A stretch of DNA of 64,000 nucleotides from Styela clava (GCF_964204865.1 NC_135250.1:10416001-10480000); one strand, 5' to 3'. Positions 11,014-24,432 are shown, counted from the stretch's first letter. Made by a program: numbers and translations. Notes: generated by a model not told the origin, from the letters alone.

Positions 11014-12850
11014 TAGGCTTGCACGGAATTACGGAATTATTTCGAGTTACGGAAGGGAAGTTACGAATTACGTAAAGTCGTAATTAATGGTCGAGCGCTT
11101 TCGCGATTGAAACGAGCTCTCTTCAAAGCAGGCAATTCCGTCGATTGTAAAAAGTGAAAGTTTAAAAAGTAGAAGAAGTTAGAGCTTCGGTATTTGCAGC
11201 CGTTTTTCTCACTTTTCTCTCTCTTGCCAATACGTCACCGTGATAATTAATGTCGCGCTTATCAAACTTAGCAATATGACGACGGAAGAGAAATTGCGTA
11301 ATGAACCAACGCAACTTCGTCTTTTCGGCATCGGTAAAGCGATTGAGACGGCAGAGAAACAACAATATGACGGGATTTCCCGCGATCCTGTAAAAATCAG
11401 CAATATGACGACGGAAGAGAAATTGCGTAATGAACCAACGCAACTTCGTCTTTTCGGCATCGGTAAAGCGATTGAGACGGCAGAGAAACAACAATATGAC
11501 GGGATTTCCCGCGATCCGGTTAAAATCCTTTGCGGACCGTTGACGGTCCGCGGACCGGCGGTTGGGAACCACTGTTTTAGGATACTTAAATCGAATCCTA
11601 TTCTATTTTTATAGTTACCCGTATATTTAAATAATGGGATTTCTCCACCGCAATGCATGATTGAAATTGAAAAAAAAGCTAAATTGTAGCCTAAATATTT
11701 AATGTATAACTATCTTTGTGCAGTATTTGATTGAAAATGTCCTGATCATTGGATTATATTTAACCAAGGCAAAGTGATTTAAGAATTTTGACGATCGTTT
11801 TTTTGTTTTTAACAGTTCAATATTCTCAATTTAACTACTATCAAGTATGAGCCAGTGTGTTTATTCTGTGCGAGAACCATTTTCAATTACAAAACCTTGA
11901 TGTTCTGTTACCGGTTTTATCGTTTTATATCAGTCCGGACTTCTTGCTCAATATATTTTCCACAATGCCTCGCAATATTTCGGCCAAATATGATTAACTG
12001 TCTTTACCAAATGCGGCAACTTATTTTGATTCTTGAAAACCACCGACACTCGACCAAATTTGTGTCAATCTTGGCCGATAGGATCGTCGACTTGAGTTAG
12101 GAAAATAAGTTAATTTTTTCGTGAGTGCAAAATAAATGTCACAATATGCATTTTTTTGCGATATAACTTTGTATTTCCGGAAAAGCCATATCATATAAGT
12201 ACGGTATTTAAATTATGCGCAAATAATTAATATTTGATCTAAATTTGTTGCAAATAATGTTACAACATTTAGGCCGCGAAATGACTAAATGTAAAATGAA
12301 GCATGGTAATCGGAATAACGTCAATAAGTCGGCATCAATAATTATTATAAAATGCTGACTAGGTAGTAAAGTCGAATAATGTTAAAAACGGTGCAATAAC
12401 AAGTCTTCGTCGCGAGGCAAGCGCAAGTATAATCAAACGAGAGAATACGCTCGTCGTGGCATTGATAAATTGGAAACCCGACATTTTTTTGAATACGATT
12501 TAAAAAAAGTCAACTATCGTTTCATAAATATCCGTATACCAGTGTCGGTAATGATAAAATTGGGACGGTTAATTTGCGAAGGTGATAAAGGAAATCAAAG
12601 CTAGCACAAAAAATAAAAATCAGAATAAAATTAATTTGAATTCACTCCTGTCTTAAGATCTGTCGCCGACGTGTAGTACTGCCAGGAATATGAAAACCCA
12701 AACTCGATGTCCCAATCGAAAATGAAGCGGATTCAATTGGTTGTTATGATAGGTTTAAATGTGTGAAAAAATATCGCAATTACGGGGTCATTACGTAATC
12801 GATTTGGCCGTAATTACGGAATTGATTTTTGTCAATTACGTGCAAGCCTA
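11014..12850. mobile_element. Inner hAT-type element, 1837 bp, nested in the outer one
   Basis: Inverted ends TAGGCTTGCACG (from 11014) and CGTGCAAGCCTA (ending 12850) with perfect 8-bp target duplications cccgaaag at 11006-11013 and 12851-12858. GGAATTACGGAATT-type sequence sits inside both ends. No transposase was recognised, so it is non-autonomous. It carries the 129-bp tandem repeat and a stray hAT-like end at about 11540-11574. Confidence 0.88.
11270..11527 (+). repeat. 129-bp tandem duplication, two copies, open in frame
   Basis: Copies at 11270-11398 and 11399-11527 differ by only two or three bases near their ends. The unit is exactly 43 codons, so the plus frame stays open through both (each reads MTTEEKLRNEPTQLRLFGIG and onwards). 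I recognise no protein family. The frame runs on into a hAT-like end (ttgggaaccactg at 11562-11574), so it may derive from captured or transposon sequence. Confidence 0.8.
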
Positions 12851-12906
12851 CCCGAAAGGTCCGGATTCGGGCCGCGGTCCGCCAATTGAGTAGCCCTGCA
12901 ATAGAG

Positions 12907-14428
12907 TACTACGCAACTGTCAGAAGACGATTTGAGATGGTCGACCGTGTAGGTCTAACTTTTGCTACTGATCAGTGGTCACTCTAATTATGTCCAATAC
13001 TTGGGACAAGAAGCGATTTTACAATCTGGCATTTAGAAACAAATAGTAATAGATAGGATTTACATATTCATCTTGGGGGTGAACCACGGCCGGTCCACGT
13101 CGGGTATGGGATAAGTTAGCCAGGTAGTTTGTTTTCAGATGCATGGGCTTGATGGTGGAGGAAACCGTGACCGACCAGCAGTTGTGTGACACATCTAACA
13201 CGATGCACCACACTGCCGAGATATTGTTATATTCGTTAGTCTTCTTGTTTTGGCGACTTTTTGTTGGGAACGTCATGGAAAAGGACGCAATTTCATTATA
13301 CCGGTAGGTTGGACTCCTTGAGGTAGTTATTTTACTTTCGTGTCCATATATGAATGTCCATATCGTATATGTGCAATACTCTCTTGTTTTCACAGAGAAA
13401 TCTGATAATCGCTCACAAAAATATTCACTATCCAGCCACTGCGCCACGACTGTGGTTGTTTGACATATTTTCGTTTAAAAGCCGGAGTCGTATTTTTAAA
13501 CTCTTCAAAATTTAAATTCTGAATGTCCGAGAATCGGAATTTTCTACAAAAAATCAAAACAATTTTAGGCTGACTAAGCTTTCTTCACAGTCCATAAATA
13601 TATAACCTGAAGATTTTATTACCAAAAAATTAATTTCATTCGAGAATTTGGAGCTGTAGTCGAAACTTCCACCAACTTGAACTCAGAGTCGTTTATATTA
13701 TAAATTTCCCTCGAGGTCACGGGCCGCGCACCTTATCCACTAACCTTGATAATATATATGTGTCATTTCGTTTGTTATCGAATTACCTTTTAGGGTGTCA
13801 CGTATGCAATTCATGAAAATAAGGATATCTTGCTTTTGATATAAAATCCACAAATATCAGATATTAATATATATATATTTAAAAAATATATGGTTATTTG
13901 GTTGATTAAATTTTTTAATACTCGAAATACAATGAGTATTGGTTGCCTATAAATCAGTAAAATAGCGCACAATCTACCAGTTTTCTAAAAAAAAATTGTT
14001 TATTGCCCTAAAAACTTATATTTTCTTCAAAACGTATGATAAGGTGACTAACCAATGTGCAAGTAGTCAGAAATACGTTACATTTCAAAAGTGGATACAT
14101 TTTTTCAAGAATGTTTGTGTGGAAATTTTGAGGCATTTCTGATACTAATGATTTTCTTAGCCAGAGATCATGGTTTACCGCACCAAAAAGATTTTATAGA
14201 TTGCCCAGTCTCTTATAGGATTGATATAAAATCTTATCCTACTTGACCGAAGTCTGTAATTGCTGAATCGATATTTGTCTGGAGTCAAGTTATTGTCGTC
14301 GGTTCTGAGCGTATTCGCTAAATTTCTCTCGCTGTGTTCAAGCGAGAGAATTACGACTGTCGACTTATGCGAGGAGCGTCGCTTTCGCGCATTTCAATTT
14401 ACGTTGTCTTCAGAAGCTTCACCGCGAA
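12907..14428. other. Intergenic before Fringe; possible remains of a tRNA-derived SINE
   Basis: No exon was recognised. On the minus strand, sequence near 13452-13430 contains gtggcgcagtgg, which fits an RNA polymerase III A box, and 13755-13715 reads agtggataaggtgcgcggcc, also typical of tRNA-derived SINE heads. No B box or clover-leaf follows either. The last 200 bases are presumably the Fringe promoter and 5' untranslated region; no TATA box stands out. Confidence 0.4.
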
Positions 14429-17400
14429 ATGGACAACCGATTTCGTTTTAGAGTAGCTTGGACATTTGTGGCTTTAATATGTGTCACAACGTGGGTATGC
14501 TTGACAGCAGTTTTGTACATCTCGCATGAAAAATTTCGTTTACAAAATTATTATTTCTACGAAAGAGAATTTAGTAAAAATGAGGCAGATGTTGGAATTA
14601 AATATCGCCACATCCCGCCCAAAAAAGAAAACATTTTGCCCAAGGACGAAGATTTGTTTGAATCTCGAAGTCTCTCTGGATTTCCTAGTATCAGTTATGC
14701 AGATTATCCAGATGACATCATAGCTCTTCATGACGTATTTATTAGCGTTAAAACAAGTGAGAAATTTCATTCCACGCGATTGGATCTTATTCTTCGTACT
14801 TGGTGGAACACAGCAAAAGAACAAGTATGTATGATATTGAATAACTTCAATTATTCGCTTATTCAGTTTTTCAAGCCAAATTCTTTCAAGCGCATTATAT
14901 GCAGCCATTTCCGGCGGAGATTGGTACAATGTCGCAGCAATCAAGAGCGTTTTCGAAAATAGAACTATGAATTGCTGTTATGGCTTTCTTACATTTTTAT
15001 TGAAACCATCCATATTAATATTGTGTCACTACCGTCATACTCTACGATTCCATCACTCACGAATAATTATCACAGCAAATAAAATTATCGTTATACTTTT
15101 GTAACCTCATACATGTGCTAAATTTATCGTTTTTGGATCATGATGTTTTTTAAAACTATAATGTTTCCAACTTTATAAGGGTAGGACAACGTCGAAAAAT
15201 TATTTTGCATGAATAATCATGAAGTCAGGTGTATTTCACGTTTATTTATTTTTCAAGCCATTCACCTTACTCTTTGTTTAAAGTGTACCGTCTGACACCT
15301 GCCCTTCCACTACATAAATTATTTAGTGACCGAGTAGTCTGCGAAACACGTCTATAGACTAATATAGAGTTTGGTATTGCAATACATAAAATTTTACTCG
15401 ATATACAAACGAGCACAATGGAATATAATATATATATATATAGTGTATTTAGGACTATGCTTTACGTAATCTTCATAAAACGCTTTTTGAATGCTAAAAT
15501 GAAAAATCGTATGAAAATTTTGGATTTCGAACAGAATTTTCTTTACATTCGTACATGCATCAATTATACTTTTGCCAAGTTAGTTAGTATATTTCCAAAG
15601 GATACCATTGGAAATAGGTTCCGTGGGCTCGTAATCCAGCCTTTAAAATATTGATACTATTTACTTCTCGTTAGCACTTTTCAAATAACTGATGCAGTGA
15701 ATATTTAATAACACTATATATTTCCTTATTGGCGTTCAGAAATCGTGCAATTCTCGGCAACTGCGCAAATTTAAGGTCAACATAATATTGTAACTGTAGT
15801 CATTCAGTAAATACTGTTCATAACGTCAATAATTTTGATTCATCCCACGGCATATATTACTCTTAAAGTCATTTTATATTTTTGTTGTTGTATTGGCAAT
15901 ATATTCTTATAGCACGGGTTAATTTAATTTATTTCGTCGATTCATTTCTGCGGAACATGCTTTTGTGATGAAAGAAAAAAATTATATGTTTCAGACAATG
16001 AAAATCTCGAAATTTTTTCAACTAGGAGATTAACTATTATCCTTTTGATTTGGCAAAGACAGCTAATTGAGACTCGTGAATGACAATTGATATAGATCTT
16101 TGCAATCCCGCGCCAAGTCAATGCGGCTTTTTCTACCCTACTTCTATCTAGCATAGGGCTTTTATCCACTGAAATTAAAATACAGGCTCTTTATAATGAG
16201 ACTTGAACACAATAGTGAAGTTTCCCCAGCAGAAAGTTGGTTAGAGTGTCATTACATTCGCGTGCTTGGAAAGAACAATGATAAACCGCCACAGTGACGA
16301 ATATATTTGATAATACCTAAGTCTAAATCGGCCAGACCGAAAACTCTAAGAATCAAAATTCCAATAACTACCAAATTTTACATGCCGTCTTGCATAGGCC
16401 TAAAAATAAAAGCATTGTCAGGTTTATTTTTTACTATAGGTCCATAATAATGCCTTTGAAACTGTTTAACAAGAAGGTGTTTCGAATTCATCCAAGTAAT
16501 ATATTACTTTTAAAATGGACAAAATGTATGAGGCATAATTATTATAATGTCTTGTTCCACACTCGCGACCTACGATGTCGAGAGTACGTGTAACAGATAC
16601 TCGCCAATTGTATAAAGAATTCCACACCAACGGCACGAATCTATGAAGCGATTTAATTCCCGCTAAGCCATTGTATATAATGAAATATAATACAAAATTC
16701 CACCTGATGAGTGTGTTGTGTCGGTAGGCTATGTTCTGTTGCAAAACGATATGGTCGTCTTCAATCAAAATGGCTATAAGTCAAACATGCCATCTCAAAG
16801 ACAAAGAATAAAAATCAATCGACCTTATTTACAACGTGAAATAGTTCAATTTGGAAACTTTTTCGAATTCTAGGCATATATTTGGTTGATAGTGCAACGT
16901 GTATATCGCCAAATGCATGTTCAAGTTTCCACTCATAAAACACACTGCGGCAGTAGCCAAATAGATCAATATTTTTATTTGTACTGTCAGATAGTAATTT
17001 GTTGTTCGAGCTGTAAAATCAATAATTTCAGGAAATTGGTTATTGAAACAAATTACATACATCGATGATGTCCGGATTTGCGAGTGAATAAAAAATGTAC
17101 ACCATACAGTCATAATTATTAACAGACTAAACTGGATGGTCAGGCAACATAGAGCACTAAAAGTGCGAATGCAAAGTTGAAGTCAGAATTCGTTGCACGA
17201 AAGTCATTGGTACGAAGTATCTTAGGTGAGAGCACTTGAATTACCATTTCCCAGAGAACTGGCGGGCCGATCCTGACGAAATTTGGCATGAAGCGGGGGG
17301 TAGTTACCAAACTGACACAGAAAATTTTTGGGAGCGATCGGGCCAAAGGAAGTGGGCCAAAACGGGATTTTCGTGGCCCGGAGCTCCTTATTGGTCAATC

Positions 17401-20400
17401 GGCTGTCAATCAAGTCACGCAAGAGTGATTTTGGGGTTTAGAGGCCGTTTAGCTCTGTTTGCGGGGCCAGAAAGCGTTTGCCCGAGTATTGGGAATTTAT
17501 CCAAGTAATATTGGGGGTGGGGGCACCGCCACCGCCCCCTCAGTGGTGAGAAAACGTGTGGAAAGCCACGCCCACTTAGGTAATATGGTTTTTGGGCGAT
17601 TAGGAGCACTTGGAATCGGTTTTCGGGCAAAGTGATGCCTAAATATCAAAGGGACTAATTAATAGAATATATTACCACCCGAACTTTGGGGATTCCCCTT
17701 CCCCGTAACGGTCCAGTGAGCTCGGAATGTTGCGCTTGAGATTTGAGATATTGAGAAAAAAAAATACATAGGTAGGTTGAGAAAATTTAGTTTAATACTT
17801 TTTTGAAAAATTTTTTTTGCTCCCAAGCCTCCGTCACGGTCTAGTGATTTTGGCCTTTTGCCGGCTTCTGGAAGGTCTTATCAATAATCTAAAGGCATGG
17901 GCATGATCAGAAAAATTATTCCAATCACGTATCAGCGGAATTTTTTTTCTAGTAGCCTTCAGTCACGGTCCAGTGATTTTCTGCCATATCTCGAGAACGG
18001 TAATAGATGGGGGTCTCATATTTGGGGTGTACAAGGTAGTTGGAGTGAAGTTTATGCCTAAAAAATTTCGTCACGGTCGAGTGATCACGGACTTTAAAAT
18101 TAATAAAAATCGACATCCATCAAGAGTGATCAGTTTATGATGTGTTGTTTAAACTACTTAATGAACAAAAGTGGCTGGGGGCTACGCGCCGGACGAATTC
18201 CCGCCATTCGTCCGGCGCAACGACCCTGATGCATCCAACAAACTCATAATGAAACATACGCTCGTTTATACTCAATTATCTTCCTTACATTTCCCCTCGC
18301 GGGTAGCGCAGCGACCGTCCCTGGATACCATGTCAAATTTTGTTTATGGTTTACTTGTACCAAATCACTTTGTATCAGATTTTATTTCGTTATTCATGGG
18401 CCCACTAGCCAAGTGGCGTTAACTATTTTAGTATCATATGATAGGGGTCTTGACCTTTAATCTCTCGTGAGCCCTGCAACCAACTCTTAGCGACCGGGGA
18501 TCTAAAAGATTGGCTAGGCCAATATTTCCCAACCTTTGGGTCGCCAAAAAATTTCCCTGGGTCGCCTGTTTTTCCAACAAAAACTTTTGAAGTTACTGCT
18601 TTTATTTTCTATCTGAATTTAGTTGTTCATTTTATATTTATATATTGGAGTGTTGCTCAATCGTAATTGAATATGTGGGAAGTATTAAAACGCAAAAAAC
18701 TTGGCATCTGCTATTATTAGTCAGTCAGTAAATTTTGTGACCATTTGAGGAATAAGAAATTACATACCGCATATAGTATTTGAGCATATCATTAGGTCGC
18801 AAGATTTTACAAAATTTATTTGGTGCTCCCGAAGTATGTAACCGAGATGGCGACACGGAATGTAGGATGTATACCAGGTTAGGGTTAACATAATTTCAGG
18901 TACAAATACTACGGGAATAACTTAGCTAGTCCCCGAACTCGTAATAGAACTAAAATAAGGAAAATTGGAATAAAATTATCGCCTAATCCTAGCCTGGTAC
19001 ACATGCTACGTGTCTGTGTCCGCCATCTTGGTTCACATACTTCGGGAGTACCATTTATTTTTTTTAATTGGGTTGCTTGAAAAAAGGTTGAAAACCACTG
19101 GGTCAGTCTATGTGCCAAAGGTATGGAATTACCTCATGCCAAAAGTCCGGTTGTCAATTTGTTTTTGATCATGTCAAAAATTGTTCTTTTGATCACGTTT
19201 TTTCATGTTTAGATATACATATTTACTGATGTGGATGACAATCAACTGAAAAACAGAACAGGTACATGATGCGTGAACACGCTTTCGCCCATTACTGCAA
19301 TGGTCCAGCGCTGACACAAATGGCACGATTTACTGTGTAAAATCATTAGTCAGTATTCAGTAACTATTAAATATATGTTTTTATTTTAGGGTGGAAATAA
19401 GTGGGTAAGGTTAACAAATATGTTTGCATAATGAGGTCGTACAGTATAAATTGGGTAATTCTATTGGTATTTTGACACAACAATTTATTTTTATTCCGTG
19501 GACAGAAAGACCGATAAAATGGCCTAGGAATAGCCATCTTATTGTTCACGTGGGCAAAATAGATGAATATAAAGTGTGTTGCGAAAACCAATCACCAGCA
19601 ATTAAATATGAATCGAAATGTTTACTCGTTATTATTTTTTTCAGACGGTCATATCATCAATACTAAATGTAGGAGAACTCATCACAGGTGAAGGATCATT
19701 TTAATATGTCATTGTATTTTCAATTATTCCACATTTCATTATTTCATTTTTTTTATTTTTTCTAGGCAAGATCTAAGCTGTAAGATAGGACAAGAATACG
19801 ATGCATTTATTGAAAGCGGGAAAAAGTAAGATAAAATTTGGGATTTTAGGTTAAATTTTATATAATACTGTATGTTTATAGTATATTTCTTCAGGTGGTG
19901 GTGCCATTTTGACGACGACAATTACGTCAATGTGGATGCGCTGCTACGTTCCTTACGTAATTACAACTGGAAATCAGACGTTTACCTCGGAAAACCGAGT
20001 ATTAATCACGTGGTAGAGGTATATAAATTTTTGTAGTTTTAAAATTTAACTATAGCTATATCCGCGGATATTAGCGGCTGTAAATGAATAGGGGCCGCTG
20101 CTTCAGAAATTTTCAATCTTTATTCTCTGTTTGCGTCTCTGTTATCGTATATGGTGGTAAAAAATTTTCAATATTTTACAAGTATATATTTTAATTATCA
20201 CTTTGCACTGCATCTGCTTAGGAAAGCGGTTTGGGAATTGCCAGATTAACAGAAAGTTACTGTGGTTTATGGTTAAATTTGTAAATTAAATCCAGCTTAT
20301 TCAGGCTTTAATCACATTATAATTTATTAACTCAATTTTTATATAATTTTATTGTACATCGGGCATTATTACAAATATTTATTCCAATTCAGGCAATATA

Positions 20401-21635
20401 TAAAGGGAATAAAGTGCATTTCTGGTTTGCAACTGGAGGAGCTGGAGTTTGTATTTCAAGGAGTCTCGGGGAAAAGATGAATTCATGGAGCAGGTAGACT
20501 CGGTTTTCGCCCATATTCTTGTAGTTGTTATGAACTCACATTTATGTCCACCGACGATAAAAGAGATTACTTTACTTCAGGCACGGCAAATTTCAAGCAA
20601 CTTCCGAGCGTTTGAAGTTGCCAGACGATTGCACACTCGGCTTCATAATAAACAATCGTCTCGGGGTTGAACTAACAAAGGTTGATGAATTTCACTCTCA
20701 TCTGGAACAACTGTCACTAATTCAGCAAGATAAACTATCTCAGCAGGTATAACTGTGGTACACGATTTAATTGAAGCGGAGCTCCATAAATACCAACTTT
20801 TTACCGAAATGTTATGTAACCAGTTATTCTAACATGTACTAGAGTACTAGACTACCAATGTGCTGCATATTTTGCTTGAAACGCTTAGTATCGATCATTA
20901 TCACTTATTTAAACCTCCGGTAATGGATTCAATAACAAAATTATATTTAAATACTTTTCATTTTGAATATACAGTATACTGTATAATGAATTACAGCAGT
21001 TTATAATTGACCTCTTCAAAGAATTGGATTTCGTTCTTATCAATTTTCTCGAGAACTGAGAAAGCTTTGTCAATATTCGAATATCACTGTGGAAACCAAT
21101 TAATCACCGCTGCAGTGAAAGTATCGCTATTTTACTCTGCTCAATGAGAATTTCATTGCTCTGCTGTAATACTTTTTAAACACTCCAAAGTACTGACAAG
21201 CTAACCTACGCGAAGTACTTGGCGCCGTTATCTTTTTATTCTCAATGTAAAAAGATTCCAGCGTTTTATACGGATACGTAATGTGTATAACAACGATAGT
21301 ATCAATCCTCATCCTATACCTTTCAGAAATCGGAAAGACGAAAATATTCGTCCAACTTGCAACCATACCTTTCACCAGGCGATACTTTTCAAGGGAATAT
21401 ATTTGAATAGTTCTGTAAATATATAACCATCAACTTCTGTATGTTGTAGGTTTCCCTCAGCTATTTCATTGACGAGGATAAAGGTTCAAATGTTATCGAG
21501 CTTGATAAAAAGATCTCCGCATATTCTATAGAAGACGATCCAACTCGTTTCTTGTCCCTACACTGCCTAATAAATCCTAAAGTTGGTTGGTGTTCAAAAG
21601 AGAAAGCCATGCAACGAAACCAAGTCAACGTTTGA
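14429..21635 (+). CDS. fng: Fringe: O-fucosylpeptide 3-beta-N-acetylglucosaminyltransferase
   Basis: Golgi enzyme that adds GlcNAc to O-fucose on Notch EGF repeats. Eight exons with matching phases: 14429-14824, 19213-19261, 19645-19687, 19766-19825, 19895-20018, 20393-20493, 20581-20746, 21450-21635, giving 374 residues (human LFNG is about 379). Residues 8-30 form the type II signal anchor ([17 protein letters not shown]). Fringe signatures follow: [49 protein letters not shown] with the metal-binding DDD at about 189-191; [32 protein letters not shown]; and [10 protein letters not shown] near the end. Intron 1 is 4.4 kb and rich in repeats; the other introns are 69-703 bp. Lunatic, manic and radical fringe cannot be separated here, so it is probably the single pre-duplication type. 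Confidence 0.93.
17414..18085 (+). repeat. Degenerate repeat array carrying a TCACGGTCNAGTGA motif
   Basis: In Fringe intron 1, an inverted-repeat motif (gtcacggtccagtgat and variants) recurs at 17414, 17705, 17833, 17962 and 18070, spaced 291, 128, 129 and 108 bp. Flanking text is also related between units (tttgg, aaggtagttggagtgaagtt versus the similar tagttaccaaactgac further left). This is an old tandem array with a unit of about 110-130 bp, locally richer in GC than its surroundings. Confidence 0.6.
18520..19100. mobile_element. Degenerate hAT-like repeat in Fringe intron 1
   Basis: Left end caatatttcccaacctttgg and right end aaaggttgaaaaccactg are imperfect inverted copies of the common hAT end CAGTGGTTNTCAACCTTT. 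The flanking 8 bp agree at only five positions, so it is old. A younger MITE is inserted inside at 18822-19052. Confidence 0.5.
18822..19052. mobile_element. MITE, GGTGCTCCC family, copy 1
   Basis: Ends ggtgctcccgaagtatgt and acatacttcgggagtacc are inverted repeats, with 8-bp target duplications atttattt at 18814-18821 and 19053-19060. Related copies are at 39485-39714 and 46464-46571. No coding capacity. Confidence 0.85.
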
Positions 21636-24228
21636 TGACGTTATTTTCAACAAGCATACTACATAGTGGTTATTATTGATTATTTCTTTAGTTAGAGGTA
21701 TTCATATAAATTTTCACTGGGAGGATCGGGGTTTTGGAAAGTTTTGTTTGGCTGTATATTGGCAGTCTTTGTCTACTTTCATAAATTGAGATTTCAAACT
21801 TGGTTATCATTCTAGCCAGTTAAATGTGCAATGAATTTGCGTACAGCCCATACTATTTTACACCTTTACGCACTACACATTTTTGCGTATAATTATGTAA
21901 AACCAATACGACAACCTATCTATTCTATGCAAATTTAAGCCATATATCTTATTGACTTGCATGCCAAGAAAAACACATGAAAGTCGGGAGGTAGCTTGGT
22001 TCTTTAGTTCGATATTGTCTTGTTAACACTGTGATTTTGATTTGTTTCAACTAATATTGAATTTTAGTGAAACCATACAATACTTTTTGATGTGTATCGT
22101 TTTAATTTCTGTGTTTAACACTTGCCATTTTTTTTAATTTTGTTTATTAGTTTTTCTAAAATAAATTATGTTCGATCAACTTGTTATTTTGGCAGGCAAT
22201 GCAAGGTTCTTATAAAACTTATGAAAATGGACATTTATATAATTATAGTTGAACCCCAAATGTTATGTTTCTCACAAGATGAATAGGATTGAGAAACTAC
22301 TGAAAATTGTATTAATCTTCATCCAAACATTCTTCAAAAAGCCATGCTCTGCATAAGAAATTATTCGAGAGTATACTATTATTTATTTTCACATTTACTT
22401 TGAACATGGCTCTTTAAAAGCGACTATTCATGAAAGTATTGCGTAAATCGTGCTCACGTTTGCCTTAAACTAGGTCGTGTGTAAGTGCGGTAATTACTGA
22501 AAACAATTAGAGCGTTCATGTCATCAGCACACTCTCTCTAAATCAGTTTCAATACTAAAAACTACTCTTGAAGCGGTTCAAGTTAATAGGATCAGGGCAA
22601 CAGCCACGTGTAGTGAATTCAACTAGACGATTTTCTTGGAAATTTACTTTTGTCGTAATAATTTCTTTGGGAAACTTTTCTTGGACGGAATAATACACAA
22701 TGAAAAAATTGCAAGTAGAGAGATTAATGTTCAAATATATATATGCAGACGCAGGTCAAAACGAAATATTTTATCCACAATTTCCCCCCAAAATCGCATC
22801 CTGGACTAAGCTGGGACTGTGGACCATCCTATTTTACAAGTACCAGTACCCGGGCTGCCCTTGCGCTACTAGGTCCTGCGACAATTATGATTCGTGCGTC
22901 TTGTGCCAACGTGAATTGAAATGATTCGACACACAACTGTAGAATCAAAGTACTTTAACGTTTACAGTAATTCACCGTACTTCAGTGCGTCAACCTATCG
23001 AAAAACTTCTTACTTTCGCGTAGCAATATTTTGCAAAATCAAAACGCAAGAGAGCCGTCACGCTTGGTGATTGGAAATCGTATTCCCATGAATAAAGAAT
23101 ATCAAAGCGAAACATAGGATGAAATATCCAAAAATTTAGGAAGAAATAAAAGCAATAGTCCTCTAATGACGACAAAAATCTTCAATCACTGAAACTTTCA
23201 GCAACTGGTCCATTAGTTGGAGAAAAAAGCTATTTTTTGACACCAAGAAGAATAAGAAGATAAGGAACACTAACAAGATGATTAACAACAACATATTATC
23301 AAAACGATCCATACGTAGGCTTCATTTCGTGTCCAAAAACGATCCCTATGTACATTCGTGTCCAATGAGAACAGCTAATATTCACCGGAATCCGTGCGAT
23401 TGCCAGAGCTTTTAAAGGCTAGAACAACAGAAGCGCATTTCCAGCAGTCCGGGAAAGAAAATTCACAAAAAACATTGTTGAAAGGTTTTGATAAAATCGA
23501 GGACGATTTTATTTTCCAATAAGACACGCAGTGGAGGGGTTGCGCTGGAAAATTGCACAAAAAAATCTCGTTAAACCCTAATTTAAATTAATGTCAATAC
23601 GTTTAGAATATTCAAGAAAGCATTTTGATTTGAATCAAACACAAAAGTATTTAAACTCCGCATATTGCTTCCTATCCGTATCGATTATTTTTCAGCATTT
23701 GTTTTCCAACCTTCGGGATGATTATGTGATTTGGACAATGCATTGTGCTGCTGTTGATAGCCTGTGTTCCCCAGCCGTTCATTTAGGAAGGGGGTATCAA
23801 AAAGTAGAAGAGTGAAACGTCGGCAGCACCAGCCTGAAGACACTTTGCGATCTCCGTAGTGCAGCAACAACAACCCAATGGCCACTAAACTTTAATATAT
23901 TTCCAAATCCGAAAACCCCGTCGTCTCGGTGGCTTCTTGCCCGTTGCTGCAGTTAATTTGTAGCTAAATTTGCAACCCGTGTCATTGAGTTCTATGACAG
24001 TAATGTCACAAGGTGAAATTGGCAATGTACCGCAGTACTTTTATTCCGTTCGACCACTGGAAGTTTTGGCAACCTTTCAGAATTTCCGTTCTGTACGTTG
24101 TCATTTTTGTACCATGGTCGAATGGAAAGGAAATATTCAGATCCATTTTTAGTATTTTGACGACATGGTCGAATTTCCAAAGCCACAAGCACAATAATTA
24201 CGGACTCCTGCCCCCAAAATACCAACAA
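21636..24228. other. 3' region of Fringe and intergenic space
   Basis: A possible polyadenylation signal AATAAA lies near 22162. No further exon was recognised. A diverged copy of a dispersed repeat lies at 22999-23334. The part from about 23960 onward is the likely DNAJA1 upstream region. Confidence 0.45.
22999..23334 (+). repeat. Older dispersed repeat, uninterrupted copy
   Basis: Homologous along its length to 5252-5332 plus 9616-9830, where the LTR element has split the other copy. Only two copies are seen in the window and the family is not recognised. Confidence 0.65.
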
Positions 24229-24248
24229 AGAAATTTCCTGAACTTTTT
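24229..24248 (+). promoter_or_regulatory. Heat-shock element upstream of DNAJA1
   Basis: The sequence GAAatTTCctGAActTTt contains three perfect alternating nGAAn units plus a weak fourth, the consensus binding site of heat-shock factor. It lies about 190 bp before the DNAJA1 start codon. Heat induction of this gene is inferred from the site and from the general behaviour of Hsp40 genes. Confidence 0.65.
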
Positions 24249-24432
24249 TCCTAGCTTGTCATGTCATGCACCGCTGAATACACGCGCTTCCTGGCCAGCC
24301 GTGCTTCTCGTTCTTTCGTAATCTCCCGACCGTTCCCGTTTTCGATTTCGCGTAGTGAGTTCACAAGGCAGATTTGTTCTCTATCTAAAAGCTTCCTATC
24401 TGTAAAAAATCCTTAAACTTTCGCTGTAGATC

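Larger units (their letters stand above)
10756..12898. mobile_element. Outer hAT-type element, 2143 bp including a nested element
   Basis: Terminal inverted repeats are CAGGGCTACTC at 10756 and GAGTAGCCCTG ending at 12898. They are flanked by 8-bp near-identical target duplications, caatatag (10748-10755) and caatagag (12899-12906), with one mismatch. Short terminal repeats and an 8-bp duplication point to the hAT superfamily. Without the nested element and its duplication the outer unit is about 298 bp, that is, a MITE with no coding capacity. Confidence 0.85.

Noticed and set aside
13019..13447. 142-codon open frame on the minus strand
   Set aside because: Starts at GTG inside a SINE-like sequence, lacks splice context and resembles no family; taken as chance.
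13430..13770. tRNA-like A-box sequences on the minus strand
   Set aside because: No B box, acceptor stem or clover-leaf follows, so this is not a tRNA gene; at most old SINE remains.
16829..17113. 94-codon minus-strand frame in Fringe intron 1
   Set aside because: AT-rich open frame inside an intron without recognisable domains.
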